Of a stretch of DNA of 64,000 bases, positions 7,598 through 16,623 are shown one piece after another. A program made the position numbers and the translations under genes. Under the pieces are notes generated by a model. It was not told the origin of the DNA and made no database searches. It saw only the letters and a list, made by a program, of their open reading frames with translations. Origin of the DNA: Alteromonas sp. LOR (GTDB lineage: Bacteria > Pseudomonadota > Gammaproteobacteria > Enterobacterales > Alteromonadaceae); contig NZ_JQFW01000057.1 of the NCBI RefSeq assembly GCF_000753865.1, positions 248,628 to 312,627 on the forward strand. The letters run 5' to 3'. Position 1 is the stretch's first letter; each line of letters begins with the position of its first letter.

Positions 7598-8572
7598 ATG
7601 AAAGCCATTGTATGTGAAGCCTTTGGGCCAGTAGATGATTTACGTGTAAAAGACGTTGCCGATCCTATAGCAAAACCTGGGCATGTTGTTGTTGATGTTC
7701 AGGCGGCAGGGGTTAACTTTCCAGACGGGCTCTTGGTACAAGGCCTGTATCAAATGCAACCTGACTTTCCGTTTATTCCTGGCAACGAAGTGGCTGGAGT
7801 TGTCTGTGAAGTGGGTGAGGGAGTCGGTCACGTTAAAAAAGGACAACGGGTTATCGCGCTCTCGAATCTGGGCGGTTATGCAGAAAAAGTAGCTGTGAAA
7901 GCAAGCCACGTTATGCCGTTACCAGACCCTATTCATGTAAATGAAGGTGCGGCGCTTGTTACTGCTCATGCTACTGCTCACCATGCCTTAAAACAGCGTG
8001 CGAAGTTACAGCCTGGCGAGACGCTGGTTGTTACGGGTGCAGCTGGTGGCACCGGCCTAGCGGCGGTTCAAATTGGTAAAACAATGGGGGCTAAGGTAAT
8101 TGCAGTATGTTCTACAGAAGAAAAGCTTGCCCTAGCAAAAGAGTATGGCGCAGATGTACTCATCAATTATAAAGACAAGGATCTCAAAGAGACGCTGAAA
8201 GAGGTGACGGGCGGTAAAGGTGCCGACGTTATTTATGAATGCGTTGGTGGTGATACTTTTCATGCTTGTAGTAGAAGTATGGCGTGGGAAGGTAGGTTGC
8301 TTGTTGTGGGGTTTGCTGGCGGAGAGATACCTAAGTTCCCAGTAAACTTAGCCCTAGTAAAAGGGTACTCGGTAATGGGCGTATTTTGGGGCTCGTTTAC
8401 TCAGCACGATCCCAAAGGGTTTGCCGAAAATATGCAAGAACTCCTGACGTGGTATGTACAGGGAAAGGTAAAAGTCGTTGTTGATGAAGCCTTGCCTCTA
8501 GAGCAAGCAACTAAAGCGATGACAAAGGTTATGAATAGGGAAGTGAAAGGGAAAATGGTCATCACACCCTAG
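7598..8572 (+). CDS. NADPH:quinone oxidoreductase family protein
   Basis: Zinc-free medium-chain dehydrogenase/reductase of the QOR type. The GroES-like N-terminal half contains GVNFPDGLLVQGLYQ and GNEVAGVV; the Rossmann fold has VTGAAGGTGLAAVQIGK near residue 150 and ADVIYECVGG. Catalytic zinc ligands are absent. I choose ATG 7598 (KAIVCEAF), preceded by GGAG at 7589-7592; an upstream extension to 7550 is not family-like. About 324 residues, normal for the family. The gap of 93 bp after the kinase means it may be the last gene of the operon or have its own promoter. Strong terminator follows. Confidence 0.92.
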   Translation: MKAIVCEAFGPVDDLRVKDVADPIAKPGHVVVDVQAAGVNFPDGLLVQGLYQMQPDFPFIPGNEVAGVVCEVGEGVGHVKKGQRVIALSNLGGYAEKVAVKASHVMPLPDPIHVNEGAALVTAHATAHHALKQRAKLQPGETLVVTGAAGGTGLAAVQIGKTMGAKVIAVCSTEEKLALAKEYGADVLINYKDKDLKETLKEVTGGKGADVIYECVGGDTFHACSRSMAWEGRLLVVGFAGGEIPKFPVNLALVKGYSVMGVFWGSFTQHDPKGFAENMQELLTWYVQGKVKVVVDEALPLEQATKAMTKVMNREVKGKMVITP

Positions 8573-8592
8573 TTAGCTTTGCCACTTCCACT

Positions 8593-8619
8593 AAGCCCAC
8601 ATCACTGTGGGCTTTTTTA
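8593..8619 (+). terminator. Rho-independent terminator after the quinone oxidoreductase
   Basis: Stem AGCCCACA / TGTGGGCT (8594-8601, 8606-8613) with a TCAC loop, followed by a T-run. Confidence 0.9.
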
Positions 8620-8789
8620 TGTCTGTGTTAAACATGAGGCTGATAGGCGAGTAAACCGAGTAGGGCAAGATACGGTTCTTGAAAATGTCTCAGCAGATTG
8701 ACACAGACGTAAATGAGAACAGTCAGAGCAATTAATTAGAACAGCCAAAGCAGTAGGCCTGAAGAGTTTAAATTAACGAAGTTTGCGAC

Positions 8790-9068
8790 TTACTCAGATT
8801 GCGACAAAGTGTATGGCAACGCTGTATGAATAAGATGGGCTTGCTTTAGCGAGGTTTTACTATTTCGCGAAGTGATAATGCGTTGTGATACACGGTTAGA
8901 TAGACCGTTAGAGCTGCGGCGCATTTTTTTAAAAATCGGTTGCGCTTGCTCTGAACTATTGAGATTTGGCTGGTGTTTAGCATCTTCTGCTGCAGCCAAA
9001 TTGTGAGGAAAAAGGGCAGCCGTTAAACAAGTACTAAGCAACATCATGCTGGTAAATGTTTTCATCAT
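8790..9068 (-). CDS. Small exported hypothetical protein
   Basis: No family recognised. From the ATG at 9068 (AGAAGAGAG just upstream) the product is 92 residues with a signal peptide: MMKTF start, hydrophobic stretch SMMLLSTCLTAALF and an Ala-rich end LAAAED suited to signal peptidase I. The mature part is short, basic and polar (KKMRRSSNG, RVSQRIITSRN). A longer frame to 9203 exists but has no better start. Coding status is supported mainly by the signal peptide plus a ribosome site. It stands alone between a terminator and a repeat array. Confidence 0.5.
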   Translation of the reverse strand: MMKTFTSMMLLSTCLTAALFPHNLAAAEDAKHQPNLNSSEQAQPIFKKMRRSSNGLSNRVSQRIITSRNSKTSLKQAHLIHTALPYTLSQSE

Positions 9069-9439
9069 TGGCTCTCTTCTAATGTTTAGTTCAGTCTCCG
9101 GTTTATTGCAGTATTTTATTACAGTACTGGGTGCAATAAACGAGAGAGAAAAGACGTCAGAGGCGGTTGCACTCGCCTCATTCGTCAGACTTTGTTTGTT
9201 CACCTCTATTACAACTAAAGTCGATGTAAAACAAAACAGAGTAGCTCATACCATGGTATGAAAATTTATACTGTATGCTAGGCAATGCAGCGACTTTCTG
9301 TCTTGCGGTGAGGCCTCTCGTTATCGGCGGTGAGGCCTCCTACCACGCGGTGAGGCCTCTCCATTGGCGGTGAGGCCTCTCCATTGGCGGTGAAGACTCT
9401 CCATTGGCGGCGAAGACTCTCCATTGGCGGTGAAGCCTC
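9069..9439. other. Intergenic region with a tandem-repeat array
   Basis: Contains the presumed promoter of the small exported protein (9070-9300) and the 20-bp repeat array. No gene seen. Confidence 0.6.
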
Positions 9440-9460
9440 TTACCACGCGGTGACGCCGCC
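9305..9460. repeat. Tandem repeat of about 20 bp, eight copies, reaching into the SDR gene end
   Basis: Copies of a unit close to GGCGGTGAGGCCTCTCCATT begin with gcgg at 9305, 9327, 9347, 9367, 9387, 9407, 9427 and 9447, so the period is 20 bp after the first. Variants contain TACCAC or GAAGACT. The last copy covers the SDR stop and its final codons, suggesting that the array grew from the gene end. Confidence 0.9.
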
Positions 9461-10204
9461 ATCAACGGCTATAGTTTGGCCGTTCATATAGCTGTTTCCA
9501 GGAGACAGCATTAGCATCATAGTGTTAACTATCTCCTGTGGCTCTCCTAGGCGCTTCATTGGGCTGCCCTGACCAAGTCGAGCTTGCGCTTCTGGTGTAT
9601 TATATCCGTCTACATTTAGAATGTTGGTTGGGCTGTAAAATGGGCATATTGCATTTACACGCACATTCTTTCTTCCATACTCTACTGCTGCGGTGCGAGT
9701 GACGCCGGCAACGGCATGCTTTGCGGCTGCATAGGCTGCGCCTTTCGGTGCGCCGCCAAGACCAGCAAGAGAACTCACGTTTAACACATGCCCCTTTTTC
9801 TGAGCGAGCATGGCAGGAATTTGGTATTTCATGCCAAACATCACGCCTTTTACATTAACCCCAAACTGACTATCCATGATGGCCTCAGTCATTTCATGAA
9901 CGGGCGCTGGCGTGTGAGCAATACCTGCGTTATTGACGGCAATATCCAAGCGACCAAATTTCTCTAACGCTGCGTCTACCAGCGCCTTATTCAGACTTTC
10001 ATCTGCAATGTTCCCTGCGATGCTCACCACATCGGTAACACTTTCAAGTTCATTTATTACCGAGTTGAGCGACGTTTCGTTTATATCGCTAAGCACGAGC
10101 TGTGCGCCGCGCTGTGCAAGCCCTGTGGCCAAAAGCCGGCCAAACCCGCTGCCTGCGCCAGTAATAAGCACAACGTGGTCGGTAAAGTTAAGTAGTGAAT
10201 CCAT
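9440..10204 (-). CDS. SDR family oxidoreductase
   Basis: Classical short-chain dehydrogenase of 254 residues. Cofactor motif TGAGSGFGRLLA (about residues 15-26), NNAGIAH, catalytic Ser in LNVSSLAG and Y-x3-K in YAAAKHAVAG; GQTIAVDGGVTAW closes the protein. The acidic residue after beta-2 (VLSDIN) suggests NAD preference. It follows the dehalogenase-like gene by 43 bp on the same strand, so the two are likely cotranscribed and the SDR could oxidise the alcohol made by that enzyme (inference). Its last codons are part of the 20-bp repeat array. Confidence 0.93.
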   Translation of the reverse strand: MDSLLNFTDHVVLITGAGSGFGRLLATGLAQRGAQLVLSDINETSLNSVINELESVTDVVSIAGNIADESLNKALVDAALEKFGRLDIAVNNAGIAHTPAPVHEMTEAIMDSQFGVNVKGVMFGMKYQIPAMLAQKKGHVLNVSSLAGLGGAPKGAAYAAAKHAVAGVTRTAAVEYGRKNVRVNAICPFYSPTNILNVDGYNTPEAQARLGQGSPMKRLGEPQEIVNTMMLMLSPGNSYMNGQTIAVDGGVTAW

Positions 10205-10247
10205 GATGTTTCCTTAATGTGTTCTGAAATATCTAGGTCAACACGCC

Positions 10248-11153
10248 CTAGTAATTGTGAATAAATGAAATAAGAACCTGAGCTAATTCTTCACCCTTGT
10301 CCTCTTGTAAAAAGTGACCACCAGATTTAATTGTGGTGTGTTCTATTCCCTTACACCCTAAAATGGTGTGCTGCATAAATTTGTCACCGCCTGCCGTCAC
10401 AGGATCGCTATCGCTAAAGGCGGTCATAAAGGGTTTGTTGAACTGCTTAAGCGACTGCCAAGCGTTTCGATTGGCTTGAGAGTCTGTGCTGTCGGGCTGT
10501 GTAGGAACCAAAAGGGGGAACATTCTTGCGCCCACTTTATAAGTCTCATCAGGAAATGGTGCGTCGTAAGCCGCTTTAACACTATCGGATAAGTCGGTTA
10601 CTGTGCCTTTATCAATGATATCTGAGGTTGGAAACTCCGGCACGTCTTGAGAAAATCGACGCCATGCCGTAAATGCTTTACTGGGCTTTTGGTCGCCTGT
10701 GGGTAGCCCGGTATTTGCAGCCACTACACCAGAAAAGCGCTCAGGCATATCTGCCACAAGTCGAAGACCTAACAGGCCTCCCCAGTCTTGACAGAACAAC
10801 GTAGCGGGTTGCTTCACGACCTGGTTAAACCATTCGCGTACCCAAATTAGGTGCCTTACATAAGTGTAGTCGCTGCTGCGTGTAGGTTTGTCTGAACGAC
10901 CAAACCCGATAAGATCGGGTGCAAGCACGTTGAATCCCGCATCAGCTAAAATAGGGATCATCTTTCGATACAGATAAGCCCAGGTTGGTTCACCGTGTAG
11001 TAAAACAACGGGATGACCGTCAGTCGGTCCTGCTTGGTAGTAGGCCATGGACAGTTCGCCGCTGACGGTATCAGTTACTTGAACATACTGTGGTTCGTAC
11101 GGAAAATCAGAGATATTCGAAAAGGCGCTTTCAGGTGTTTTCAGTATCTGCAT
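10248..11153 (-). CDS. Haloalkane dehalogenase-like alpha/beta hydrolase
   Basis: 301-residue alpha/beta hydrolase close to haloalkane dehalogenase subfamily I (DhlA type). HGEPTW (53-58) supplies the oxyanion region, the nucleophile is D123 in FCQDWGG, the catalytic His is H280 in SGGHFLQED, and the acid is D248 or D250. Both tryptophans used by DhlA to hold the halide seem to be present: W124 next to the nucleophile and W164 in FTAWRRF, matching DhlA FTAWKYD. PFPDETYKVGARMFPLLV also matches the DhlA cap region. Epoxide hydrolase is the alternative. Activity is not proven. First gene of a probable two-gene operon with the SDR. Confidence 0.85.
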   Translation of the reverse strand: MQILKTPESAFSNISDFPYEPQYVQVTDTVSGELSMAYYQAGPTDGHPVVLLHGEPTWAYLYRKMIPILADAGFNVLAPDLIGFGRSDKPTRSSDYTYVRHLIWVREWFNQVVKQPATLFCQDWGGLLGLRLVADMPERFSGVVAANTGLPTGDQKPSKAFTAWRRFSQDVPEFPTSDIIDKGTVTDLSDSVKAAYDAPFPDETYKVGARMFPLLVPTQPDSTDSQANRNAWQSLKQFNKPFMTAFSDSDPVTAGGDKFMQHTILGCKGIEHTTIKSGGHFLQEDKGEELAQVLISFIHNY

Positions 11154-11396
11154 AGCTTACTTGTCCCTGTAAATTAAATGTAAAATAATTAACGGTATAA
11201 TAACAAAAACACCCTTATCTCATTCTGTCAATTAATCTGTAACTCCTGTATTACCTAGCGTGAGAGCGGATCCGATGAAAAAACAGGGTTTCGTTGCCGT
11301 ATTAAATATTGTGATAAATGTCTATAACACCAATAAACTTGGATGATTGGCAACACTGCAATAACATCCGGTTAACGTGATAAACAGGATATGGTT

Positions 11397-13517
11397 ATGA
11401 CTCAGACGGAAAACAAAGCAGTAGCGTATGATGTGCAGCAGGGTGTTGCCACGCTTACTATGCAGAGCGCACCAGTTAATGCACTCTCTCGAGCACTTCG
11501 CGTAGGCCTAATAGACGGCATTGAACAAGCGATTAACGACGAAAGCGTGAAAGCTATCGTGGTGACATCCGCACTGCCAATATTTTCAGGTGGCGCAGAT
11601 ATTAGCGAATTTGCAGGCGGTGATTTATCACCAAACTTACCTGAAGTTTTAGAGAAGATTGAAAACGCGTCAAAGCCGGTCGTTGCCGTTTTACCGGGGC
11701 CAGCGTTTGGCGGCGGTTTAGAAGTTGCCTTAGCATGCCATCATCGCATCACGTTTGCCGACAATAAAGTGGGTCTACCAGAAGTTAATCTAGGTATTTT
11801 ACCAGGCGCTGGCGGAACGCAGCGTTTACCTCGCTTGGCAGATGCGCAAACAGCCTTAACAATGATAGTGACAGGTAAGCCCACTTCTGTACTCAAATTA
11901 CCAGGCGTATTTGACAAGATATCAGATAAGCCGGAACACCTCTTAGAAGATACCAAAGCGTATTTAGCGTCGTTAGGTGGTGCAACAGCTATTAAGCGTA
12001 CCTGTGATATTTCCTTAACAATGTCTGATGAAACACAAGCCGTTTTTGACGCAGTAGTCGCTCAAACGAAAAAAGCATCAAAAGGGTTTTTCGCACCGCT
12101 TAAATGTATCGAAGCGGTTCGCGGCGCATACACGTTAGCGTTTGAAGATGGCCTTAAAAATGAAGGCAAGCTGTTTATGGAGTGCATGAACACGCCTCAA
12201 GCGCGAGCGCAGCAGCACTTTTTCTTTGCAGAGCGCGCGGCGGGTCATGTCAGTGACTTCGATAAATCAACACCTGAGCGCGCTATCGAGAAGGTTGCCA
12301 TTATAGGCGCTGGAACAATGGGCGGCGGTATTGCGATGAACTTCGCCAATGCGGGTATCCCAGTAACGATGCTTGAACTTAAAGAAGAAGCCTTACAGAA
12401 AGGGCTCGCTCTTATTCGCAAAAATTACGAAAACAGCGCTAAAAAAGGCAAGCTTACGCAAGAGCAAGTTGAATCTCGCATGGCACTGCTTAGCGGCACA
12501 ACCACCTACGATGACTTAAGTGACGTAGATTTAGTGATTGAAGCTGTGTTTGAAAAGATGGAAGTGAAAAAGACGGTATTCTCAACGTTAGATAGAGTAT
12601 GTAAACCAGGCGCTATTTTAGCTTCTAATACATCTACACTTGATATCGATGAGATTGCTACGTCGACCTCTCGTCCACAAGACGTCATTGGGCTTCACTT
12701 CTTCTCTCCTGCTAACGTCATGCGTTTGCTTGAAGTCGTAAAAGCTGAGAAGACATCGCCTGAAGTTATTAAAACCTGCATGAAGATGGCTAAGCGCATC
12801 AAAAAAGTGGCAGTGCTAGTGGGTGTTTGCTTTGGTTTTGTTGGTAATCGAATGATTGAGCCATACGGGCGAGAAGCGAACCGCTTATTGTTAGAGGGCG
12901 CTTCACCAGAGCAAGTGGACAAGGTACTTACCGATTTCGGCATGCCTATGGGTCCATTTACAATGGGCGATATGGCTGGGCTTGATATTGGTTACTACGT
13001 TCGCCAGTCTCGCCAAGAACATATTGCCCACGACCCGGCTTACGGCGCTGTTGCCGACCGTTTGGTAGAAATGGATCGCAACGGCCTGAAAACCGGTCGC
13101 GGAACCTATAACTATGAACCGGGCAGTCGCGTTCCTATTCCAGACCCTGAAGTACTCGATATTGCGAAGAAAGAAGCGCAGAGACTTGGTGTAGAGCAGC
13201 GCTCTGACATCAGCGATGATGAGATTTTGGTGCGAGTCATGTTCTCTCTTATCAATGAAGGTGCCTGTATTCTAGAAGAAGGCATCGCTGCTAAGTCTAG
13301 CGATATCGATGTGATTTACGTCTACGGCTATGGCTTCCCTGTGTTCCGCGGTGGTCCTATGCAGTATGCAGATGAAGTAGGGCTTCAGACTATTCTCGAT
13401 AAGTTAACTACATACCGTGACCATCTTGGCGACTACGGAAAGATGTGGCTAGAGCCTAGCGATTTACTTGTAAAATTGGCGCATGAAGGCGGCAGTTTTA
13501 AGCACTATAAAAAATAA
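11397..13517 (+). CDS. Bifunctional enoyl-CoA hydratase / 3-hydroxyacyl-CoA dehydrogenase
   Basis: Multifunctional beta-oxidation protein of about 706 residues. The N-terminal crotonase domain has the oxyanion loop [10 protein letters not shown] and both catalytic glutamates (GGGLEVALA and [15 protein letters not shown]). The NAD-binding domain starts at [15 protein letters not shown] near residue 303, with [17 protein letters not shown] as the catalytic His block and a C-terminal dehydrogenase domain ([17 protein letters not shown]). It is of the FadJ/peroxisomal-bifunctional type rather than FadB. I prefer ATG 11397: AGGA at 11386-11389 is 7 nt away, whereas it is only 1 nt from ATG 11391. 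First of a three-gene operon with thiolase (11 bp gap) and acyl-CoA dehydrogenase. Confidence 0.95.
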   Translation: MTQTENKAVAYDVQQGVATLTMQSAPVNALSRALRVGLIDGIEQAINDESVKAIVVTSALPIFSGGADISEFAGGDLSPNLPEVLEKIENASKPVVAVLPGPAFGGGLEVALACHHRITFADNKVGLPEVNLGILPGAGGTQRLPRLADAQTALTMIVTGKPTSVLKLPGVFDKISDKPEHLLEDTKAYLASLGGATAIKRTCDISLTMSDETQAVFDAVVAQTKKASKGFFAPLKCIEAVRGAYTLAFEDGLKNEGKLFMECMNTPQARAQQHFFFAERAAGHVSDFDKSTPERAIEKVAIIGAGTMGGGIAMNFANAGIPVTMLELKEEALQKGLALIRKNYENSAKKGKLTQEQVESRMALLSGTTTYDDLSDVDLVIEAVFEKMEVKKTVFSTLDRVCKPGAILASNTSTLDIDEIATSTSRPQDVIGLHFFSPANVMRLLEVVKAEKTSPEVIKTCMKMAKRIKKVAVLVGVCFGFVGNRMIEPYGREANRLLLEGASPEQVDKVLTDFGMPMGPFTMGDMAGLDIGYYVRQSRQEHIAHDPAYGAVADRLVEMDRNGLKTGRGTYNYEPGSRVPIPDPEVLDIAKKEAQRLGVEQRSDISDDEILVRVMFSLINEGACILEEGIAAKSSDIDVIYVYGYGFPVFRGGPMQYADEVGLQTILDKLTTYRDHLGDYGKMWLEPSDLLVKLAHEGGSFKHYKK

Positions 13518-13528
13518 GGAACAATACA

Positions 13529-14710
13529 ATGCGTGATGCAGTAATTGTTAGTACCGCAAGAACACCTATTGGCCGTGCCTACAAGGGCGCGCTCAATAAT
13601 CTACCTGCGCCTTCACTTGGCGGGCATGCGATAAAGCATGCAGTTTCTCGCGCTGGTATTGATCCAGCAAGCGTAGATGATGTTGTGATGGGGGCAGCCC
13701 TAACACAGGGCAGTGGCGGAATGAACATTGGTCGCCTAGCGGCGCTTGCTGGCGACCTACCAACGTCTGTTGCTGGAATGACATTAGACAGGCAGTGTAG
13801 CTCGGGCATGTATGCTATCGCGACTGCGGCTAATGCTATTCGCACTGGCGATACCAACATCATGGTTGCTGGCGGTTTAGATTCTATTTCACTAGTGCAA
13901 AACAAAAGCATGAACATGCATCGTGCGGTAGACCCAGCATTAGTTGCAAAGCATAAAAATATTTATATGCCTATGCTGCAAACCGCTGAAGTGGTTGCTA
14001 AGCGATACAACATCAGCCGTGATGTGCAAGACGAGTACGGCTATCAAAGCCAAATGCGAACAGCCGCGGCTCAGTCAGCAGGCAAGTTTGATGACGAAAT
14101 CGTACCGATTACGGCAACGCAGACACTCTTTAATAAAGAGACCGGCGAAACAAGCGAACGCGAAGTCACGCTGTCTAAAGATGAGGGCAATCGTCCAGAG
14201 ACATCACTGGAAGGTTTACAAAGCTTAAACCCGGTGATTGAAGGCGGGTGTATTACCGCAGGTAATGCAAGCCAACTATCTGACGGTGCAAGCGCTACTG
14301 TTATTATGGATGAGCACTCTGCGGCAAAAGGCAAAGGGCAACCCCTTGGTATTTATCGCGGGATTGCGGTTGCAGGATGTGAACCAGATGAAATGGGAAT
14401 TGGCCCTGTATTTGCCATTCCTAAGCTATTAAAGCAGCATGGATTAACCATGGACGACATTGGTCTATGGGAGCTTAATGAAGCATTTGCAGTACAGGTA
14501 TTGTATTGCCGTGACAAGTTAGGCATTCCAGACGAATTATTAAACGTTAACGGCGGTGCCATTTCTATTGGTCACCCCTATGGCATGAGCGGTGCTCGTA
14601 TGGTGGGTCATTCACTCATCGAAGGTAAAAGACGTGGTGCGAAATTTGTTGTTTGCACTATGTGTATCGGTGGCGGCATGGGCGCTGCTGGTTTATTTGA
14701 AGTTCTATAG
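13529..14710 (+). CDS. Acetyl-CoA acyltransferase (thiolase)
   Basis: 393-residue thiolase for the last step of beta-oxidation. The acyl-carrying cysteine is in [12 protein letters not shown], the catalytic His block is [18 protein letters not shown], and the second cysteine is in [32 protein letters not shown] is the usual NEAFA block. The start follows AAGGAAC at 13516-13522. It lies 11 bp after the bifunctional hydratase/dehydrogenase and 9 bp before an acyl-CoA dehydrogenase, so the three form an operon. Confidence 0.96.
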   Translation: MRDAVIVSTARTPIGRAYKGALNNLPAPSLGGHAIKHAVSRAGIDPASVDDVVMGAALTQGSGGMNIGRLAALAGDLPTSVAGMTLDRQCSSGMYAIATAANAIRTGDTNIMVAGGLDSISLVQNKSMNMHRAVDPALVAKHKNIYMPMLQTAEVVAKRYNISRDVQDEYGYQSQMRTAAAQSAGKFDDEIVPITATQTLFNKETGETSEREVTLSKDEGNRPETSLEGLQSLNPVIEGGCITAGNASQLSDGASATVIMDEHSAAKGKGQPLGIYRGIAVAGCEPDEMGIGPVFAIPKLLKQHGLTMDDIGLWELNEAFAVQVLYCRDKLGIPDELLNVNGGAISIGHPYGMSGARMVGHSLIEGKRRGAKFVVCTMCIGGGMGAAGLFEVL

Positions 14711-14719
14711 GTAATTAGT

Positions 14720-16519
14720 ATGGAAGGTTATAAAGCTCCACAACGCGACGCCATGTTTGTAACACATGAGCTACTCGACTTTCAAAGTCACTATCAAAAG
14801 CTAGGCTTCGATGAAGCCTCTGAAGACTTGGTATCAGCTATTTTTTCTGAAGCAGCGAAGTTTTCAGAAAACACGCTAGCCCCAATTAATCAGTCGGGCG
14901 ATGAAGAAGGCTGTAAATGGGAAGACGGTGTGGTAACAACACCTAAAGGCTTCAAAGAAGCTTATCAGACCTATGTAGAAGGCGGTTGGCCGAGTATGGC
15001 GCATCCGGAAGAGTTTGGCGGACAAAATCTACCTTACTCACTGGCTTCTATTATTGCCGAATGGTTCTCTGGTGCTAACCACTCATGGGCAATGTACCCA
15101 GGCCTAAGTCAAGGCTGCATGGAAACATTAAAAGCGCACGGTACTAAAGAGCAGCAAGAAAAGTTCCTTCACAAGCTTATTAGCGGTGAATGGACGGGCA
15201 CCATGTGTCTTACAGAAGCGCACTGTGGTTCTGATCTTGGTATGCTGAAGTGTCGCGCCGAGCCACAAGAAGATGGAAGTTATAGCCTTACCGGCACTAA
15301 GATTTTCATCTCTGCTGGTGAGCACGATATGTCTGAAAATATCGTACACATTGTGCTTGCCCGTTTACCGGATGCGCCAGAGGGTACAAAAGGTATTTCG
15401 TTATTCGTTGTTCCTAAATTCAACGTGTCTGACGACGGCGAGAAGCAAGATAGAAACGCAGTAAGCTGCGGCAGTATCGAACATAAAATGGGCATCAAAG
15501 CGAGCGCGACGTGCGTAATCAACTTTGATGGCGCGAAAGGGTTCCTAATTGGTCCTCCTAACCGCGGCTTAAACTGTATGTTTACCTTTATGAACACTGC
15601 ACGTATCGGCACTGGTCTTGAAGGTTTGGCGGCATCAGAAGCGTCTTTCCAGGGTGCGCTTAAGTATGCCAAAGACAGAGTGCAATTTCGTTCAATGACA
15701 GGACGCAAGAACCCAGACGGTCCTGCGGATCCTATTATTGTGCACCCAGACGTGCGTCGTATGCTGTTAACGCAAAAAGCATTTGCCGAAGGTAACCGTG
15801 CTTTAGCTGCGTACTGCATGCAAATGGTAGACGTAACGCTTTACGGCGACGATGAAGTTGCTAAGCAAACAGCAGAAGCAAAACTTGCATTCTTGACGCC
15901 GATTGTAAAAGCGTTTTTGACTGAAACCGCGCAGGAAACCACAAGCTACGGTATGCAGGTTTACGGCGGCCATGGTTTCATTAAAGAGTGGGGCATGGAG
16001 CAGCTTGCACGTGATACGCGTATTTGTACTATGTACGAAGGCACCACGGGTATTCAGGCAGTGGATCTACTTGGCCGTAAGGTAATGGGGTCTAACGGTG
16101 AATTGCTCAATGTATTTGTTCAGGAAGTTCGCGATTACTGTAACTCTCTTCGTGACAATGCACAGTTTAGCGCGTGGACAAACGCCCTCAATTCTCACCT
16201 CGATGAGTGGCAGCAAGTAACCATGGATATCGGTAAAGCGGCTGCGTCTAACCCAGATGAAATTGGCGCGGCGTCAGTTGATTACCTTATGTATTCTGGT
16301 TATGTCACAGTAGCTTACTTCTGGCTTCGTATGGCAGTAAAAGCGCAAGAGCAGCTTGATGCCGGAAGCACAGAAACTGAATATTATAAGAGTAAAATAC
16401 TGACTACAGGCTTCTACTTTGACCGTTTGCTGACTCGCACGCGCTCACTAGTATCAGCGATGCAGTCAGGTGCAGACAACCTAATGTCTATGCCTGAAAG
16501 CATGTTTGCCGTTGAGTAA
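14720..16519 (+). CDS. Large acyl-CoA dehydrogenase with C-terminal extra domain
   Basis: 599-residue flavin enzyme of the FadE/DmdC type that has an acyl-CoA dehydrogenase core plus a C-terminal helical domain. Visible blocks: MCLTEAHCGSDLGMLKCRA and GTKIFISAGEHDM (FAD and acyl binding), QVYGGHGFIKEWGMEQLARDTRICTMYEGTTGIQAVDLLGRK, where the Glu of YEGTTGIQ is the expected base. It supplies the first beta-oxidation step to the hydratase/dehydrogenase and thiolase encoded just upstream. A strong two-part hairpin terminator follows the stop. Chain-length range cannot be read from sequence. Confidence 0.95.
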   Translation: MEGYKAPQRDAMFVTHELLDFQSHYQKLGFDEASEDLVSAIFSEAAKFSENTLAPINQSGDEEGCKWEDGVVTTPKGFKEAYQTYVEGGWPSMAHPEEFGGQNLPYSLASIIAEWFSGANHSWAMYPGLSQGCMETLKAHGTKEQQEKFLHKLISGEWTGTMCLTEAHCGSDLGMLKCRAEPQEDGSYSLTGTKIFISAGEHDMSENIVHIVLARLPDAPEGTKGISLFVVPKFNVSDDGEKQDRNAVSCGSIEHKMGIKASATCVINFDGAKGFLIGPPNRGLNCMFTFMNTARIGTGLEGLAASEASFQGALKYAKDRVQFRSMTGRKNPDGPADPIIVHPDVRRMLLTQKAFAEGNRALAAYCMQMVDVTLYGDDEVAKQTAEAKLAFLTPIVKAFLTETAQETTSYGMQVYGGHGFIKEWGMEQLARDTRICTMYEGTTGIQAVDLLGRKVMGSNGELLNVFVQEVRDYCNSLRDNAQFSAWTNALNSHLDEWQQVTMDIGKAAASNPDEIGAASVDYLMYSGYVTVAYFWLRMAVKAQEQLDAGSTETEYYKSKILTTGFYFDRLLTRTRSLVSAMQSGADNLMSMPESMFAVE

Positions 16520-16543
16520 TTAACGCTTACAACATCTTGTGGT

Positions 16544-16599
16544 AAAAGCCGGGTGGGGGTGAATGCGCTAATACGTATTTCACCCTTCGCGGCTTTTTT
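16544..16599 (+). terminator. Terminator of the beta-oxidation operon
   Basis: AAAGCCG pairs with CGGCTTT and an inner GGGTGAA pairs with TTCACCC; a T-run follows. Confidence 0.85.
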
Positions 16600-16623
16600 A
16601 TTTCCTGCCTATGAGGGAGTGTT

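Noticed and set aside
9305..9460. Possible CRISPR array
   Set aside because: The units are adjacent with no unique spacers of constant length and no cas genes are near; it is a plain tandem repeat.
15280..15819. 179-residue ORF on the minus strand
   Set aside because: Antisense to the large acyl-CoA dehydrogenase, no recognisable domain.
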